Assembly: GCA_965212525.1 (NCBI GenBank)
Contig: CBDBVC010000025.1
Coordinates: 1 to 64,000 of the forward strand
DNA length: 64,000 bases
Direction of reading: 5' to 3'
Source: SZUA-38 sp965212525
Lineage (GTDB): Bacteria > Pseudomonadota > Gammaproteobacteria > Xanthomonadales > SZUA-38
Positions 62,067-64,000 of this stretch are shown piece after piece (position 1 is the stretch's first letter; every line of letters begins with the position of its first letter). The notes beneath the pieces were generated by a model. That model did not search any database, was not told where the DNA came from, and saw only the letters and a program-made list of their open reading frames with translations. Made by a program: the position numbers and the translations under genes.

Positions 62067-63074
62067 ATGGCCTTGTTCAAACATTCTGTCCTGAACAAAT
62101 ATGTATTGGCGACTCTATTGCTGCTAGCCACAGCGTCACTGGTACATCTGGATGAGGATGTCCAGGCAACTAATAACAGCACCCTTCAATCGTATGCGGT
62201 AGCAGTCTCGACTGCCAGCGGATATGCGACAGAGAGCCTGTTGCCGGTAAAACGACTACTCAGTCTCGAACTTGGCCAGAATTCCCGCCAGTCCGACTGC
62301 AGCGCAAACTGCCCGGGCTCCGATGCCGAAGACAGGACTACACCGTCATCCGCCTTGCAGGTGCTGGATCCTGCCACTATCGAAGAACTGGTGGGTCACT
62401 GGACTATCCGTGACTATCAGCAGCTGGCTGGCCAGAAAAGCGCACTGTCGGCCGAAGAAGCCTATATGGTCTACAGCTATCTGGGTCAGTGCCAGCGCGT
62501 GATTCGCAGCGAAGTGGTCCATGACAATGAAACCAGACGGCTTCAGGACATGATCGACAAGGCACGCAGCAGCCAGAGCAGAAACCTGATCAGGCAGCGT
62601 TTGCACGAACTGAACCAGCAGTACAATCAGTGCAGCGGGCTCGGCACTGATCTGATTGTCGAGCGTATCGAATGGTTCACACTGTCGGCCGATCTGGGCT
62701 ACCGTCACGCCCAGCGAATGTACTACCAGACCATCCCCGAACTGATCAGCCAGCAGCATATGGTGGCATTCAGACATCCGGAAATACTGACCCGTTATCG
62801 TCAGAAGGCACCTGAATACCTCGAGACTGGCCTGTCTGCAGACAACCCAGAATCCTACCTGGTCTACTCACGAGCCATACTCGATGGAATCGTCATCTCA
62901 CCGGATGCGGTCGATGCCTATGCTTATGCCTACGTCGCCATGATGCTTGATGAGAGCCGATCAGGGAATTTGCGACAGGAACTGGAAGCGATCGAATCCG
63001 TGCTCGACCGAACCGAACTTCTCAAGGCCAGGAAGCGTGGCAAGTCGTTACTGGACAAGGCATCGATCAGCTGA
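62067..63074 (+). CDS. Membrane-anchored or secreted protein of unknown function, paralogue 2
   Basis: 335 residues with GGAGG before the ATG. One hydrophobic stretch at about 11-28 (YVLATLLLLATASLVHL) is either an anchor or a signal peptide. A Cys pair (DCSANC) precedes the helical region. LSAEEAYMVYSYLGQC, QCSGLGTDLIVERIEW and YSRAILDGIVISPDAVDAYA match paralogue 1 in order and spacing. The mature parts look like helical repeats, possibly TPR/Sel1-like, but no repeat is certain. The function is unknown. Confidence 0.78.
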   Translation: MALFKHSVLNKYVLATLLLLATASLVHLDEDVQATNNSTLQSYAVAVSTASGYATESLLPVKRLLSLELGQNSRQSDCSANCPGSDAEDRTTPSSALQVLDPATIEELVGHWTIRDYQQLAGQKSALSAEEAYMVYSYLGQCQRVIRSEVVHDNETRRLQDMIDKARSSQSRNLIRQRLHELNQQYNQCSGLGTDLIVERIEWFTLSADLGYRHAQRMYYQTIPELISQQHMVAFRHPEILTRYRQKAPEYLETGLSADNPESYLVYSRAILDGIVISPDAVDAYAYAYVAMMLDESRSGNLRQELEAIESVLDRTELLKARKRGKSLLDKASIS

Positions 63075-63497
63075 AACCCAGCGCAATCACTCGCAAGCAG
63101 ATCAGCCCACTGACAGCGTGATCCGGATAGTGCTTGACGAAATGATCTGATATAATTGCGTGCTTGACCTGGATCACTGCACAGCCAGTCCGGGCATGCC
63201 GTCATAATCAACAGGCCTGCCCAGGTTTACTGGCGTTCGGAACGCATCCGGTCCACATTTTTCGAATCATCCTTCAATGCACCGGCACAAGCCGGTAGTG
63301 ATTGGCATGGGGATGAGTACATAGACTATTTTCGGCGATTGCATTCAGCCTGCCTGACGATGTCACGGGCTGCCTGGATCGATCTTCGCCGCTTGAGTGT
63401 TTTTCAACAATCCGCGAGTCCGGCACAGTCGTTCGGGGCCCGCAGGTGCATCAATCAATCGAAAAAACGCGCTGTTTTGACTACGGAGGACTCTCGT
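63075..63497. other. Intergenic region upstream of the pyruvate dehydrogenase gene
   Basis: About 420 bases without a convincing gene or structured RNA. A TATAAT (63151) has no properly spaced -35. A small hairpin ACCGGC-ACAA-GCCGGT lies at 63281-63296. The long gap suggests an extended 5' leader for the E1-alpha operon. Confidence 0.55.
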
Positions 63498-64000
63498 TTG
63501 AAAACGATTGCCAGTTTTGAGATCAAGCACTATCAGTTTCTTGATCAGGATGGAAATCCAGCCACGGAAAACGTGCCGGCTCTAGCAAACGACCTTGATG
63601 AGCTGACACGTCTGTACAAACTCATGACACTCGTTCGAACCTTTGACGACAAGGCGATCAAACTGCAACGTACCGGCAAGCTGGGCACTTATGCCTCGTC
63701 CCTCGGTCATGAAGCGATTCATGTCGGTATCGGCAGTGCCATGAAGGAAGAGGATGTGTTCGCACCGATGTACCGTGAATACGGTGCCATGATGTATCGC
63801 GGCGTGAAAATGTCCGAAATTCTCACCTACTGGGGCGGCAATGAGGAAGGCAGCAACTTTTCCGGCCCGGCACACGATTTTCCCATCTGTGTGCCGATTG
63901 CAACGCAATGCATGCTTGCCGCCGGATCGGCACTGGCATTCAAGCTGCGTGATGAAAAGCGTGTTGCCGTGTCCATCGTTGGTGACGGTGGATCATCCAA
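63498..64000 (+). CDS. pdhA: Pyruvate dehydrogenase E1 component alpha subunit, 5' part
   Basis: Thiamine-diphosphate subunit that decarboxylates pyruvate. The TTG at 63498 is the start because GGAGG lies 8 bases before it and no closer ATG fits. The 167 visible codons run through LYKLMTLVRTFDDKAIKLQR, KLGTYASSLGHEAIHVGIG, VFAPMYREYGAMMYRG and into the diphosphate motif VGDGGSS at the window edge. The E1-alpha of branched-chain or acetoin dehydrogenases is the alternative; the sequence fits PdhA of xanthomonads and legionellas best. E1-beta and E2 are expected beyond the edge. Confidence 0.88.
   Translation, partial: MKTIASFEIKHYQFLDQDGNPATENVPALANDLDELTRLYKLMTLVRTFDDKAIKLQRTGKLGTYASSLGHEAIHVGIGSAMKEEDVFAPMYREYGAMMYRGVKMSEILTYWGGNEEGSNFSGPAHDFPICVPIATQCMLAAGSALAFKLRDEKRVAVSIVGDGGSS

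Noticed and set aside
63133..63156. TTGACG and TATAAT as a promoter before pdhA
   Set aside because: The spacing is only 11 bases, too short for a sigma-70 promoter; kept only as part of the intergenic note.
1..64000. CRISPR arrays, insertion sequences, prophage, tRNA or rRNA genes
   Set aside because: No regularly spaced repeats, transposase or integrase frames, or cloverleaf/rRNA sequences were seen while reading both strands.

Overview
The window looks like chromosomal DNA of a free-living gammaproteobacterium. The evidence is the run fimV-truA-trpF-trpB-trpA-accD-folC-SPOR-cvpA-purF, a suf Fe-S operon led by an IscR-type regulator, an H-NS-family protein with a lysine/alanine-rich linker, a fused aspartate kinase/diaminopimelate decarboxylase, and a MurL/MurD2 pair best known from Xanthomonadales. 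The genus cannot be fixed from the sequence alone. I see no phage, insertion sequence, CRISPR array, tRNA or rRNA. Genes are dense, and most lie in long co-directional runs on the minus strand.

Layout. 1-1.1 kb: a cohesin-like secreted protein (partial, frameshifted) next to a secreted protein with a LamG-like region and a C-terminal dockerin-like repeat pair. 1.3-17.4 kb (minus): prmB, aroC, asd, fimV, truA, trpFBA, accD, folC, SPOR protein, cvpA, purF and a DUF455 gene. 17.6-20.9 kb (plus): a Sco1-type copper chaperone, phosphatidylserine decarboxylase with a +1 shift, a radical SAM protein and a secreted protein. 21-26.5 kb: a CsgG-like protein, chorismate mutase/prephenate dehydrogenase apparently split by a frameshift, then mdh-prpB-prpD. 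26.9-28.8 kb: H-NS-like protein, a duplicated six-cysteine lectin-like secreted protein, DUF423. 28.7-33.5 kb: a GldA/F/G-type ABC system with a DUF4340 partner. 33.8-36.8 kb: a secreted TonB-C protein behind two CRP-like sites, and a NarL-type two-component pair. 37-38 kb: an acetyltransferase and a small zincin-like protein.

38-43.3 kb: lysAC-murL-murD2, three genes overlapping by a few bases. Together they would make diaminopimelate and place D-glutamate in peptidoglycan by epimerising UDP-MurNAc-L-Ala-L-Glu. 43.5-49.1 kb: glycine-zipper protein, EF-G-like GTPase, Wzt-type ABC ATPase without a neighbouring permease, methyltransferase, ComEA-like protein. 49.2-55.2 kb: the suf operon (regulator, B, C, D, S, a SufU-like protein lacking two of three ligand cysteines, and a Rieske protein). 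55.3-60.8 kb: alkyltransferase-like protein, TerB-like protein, tyrosine/homogentisate catabolism (hppD-hmgA-maiA) with a divergent MarR regulator, and kynA. 60.8-63.1 kb: two tandem paralogous proteins of unknown function. The window ends inside a pyruvate dehydrogenase E1-alpha gene.

Four genes (the cohesin-like gene, psd, tyrA, sufC) are each broken by one apparent extra base in a homopolymer run. Removing that base restores a full-length family member in the three complete cases. This may reflect sequencing or assembly indels, but each should be checked because psd, tyrA and sufC are core functions.
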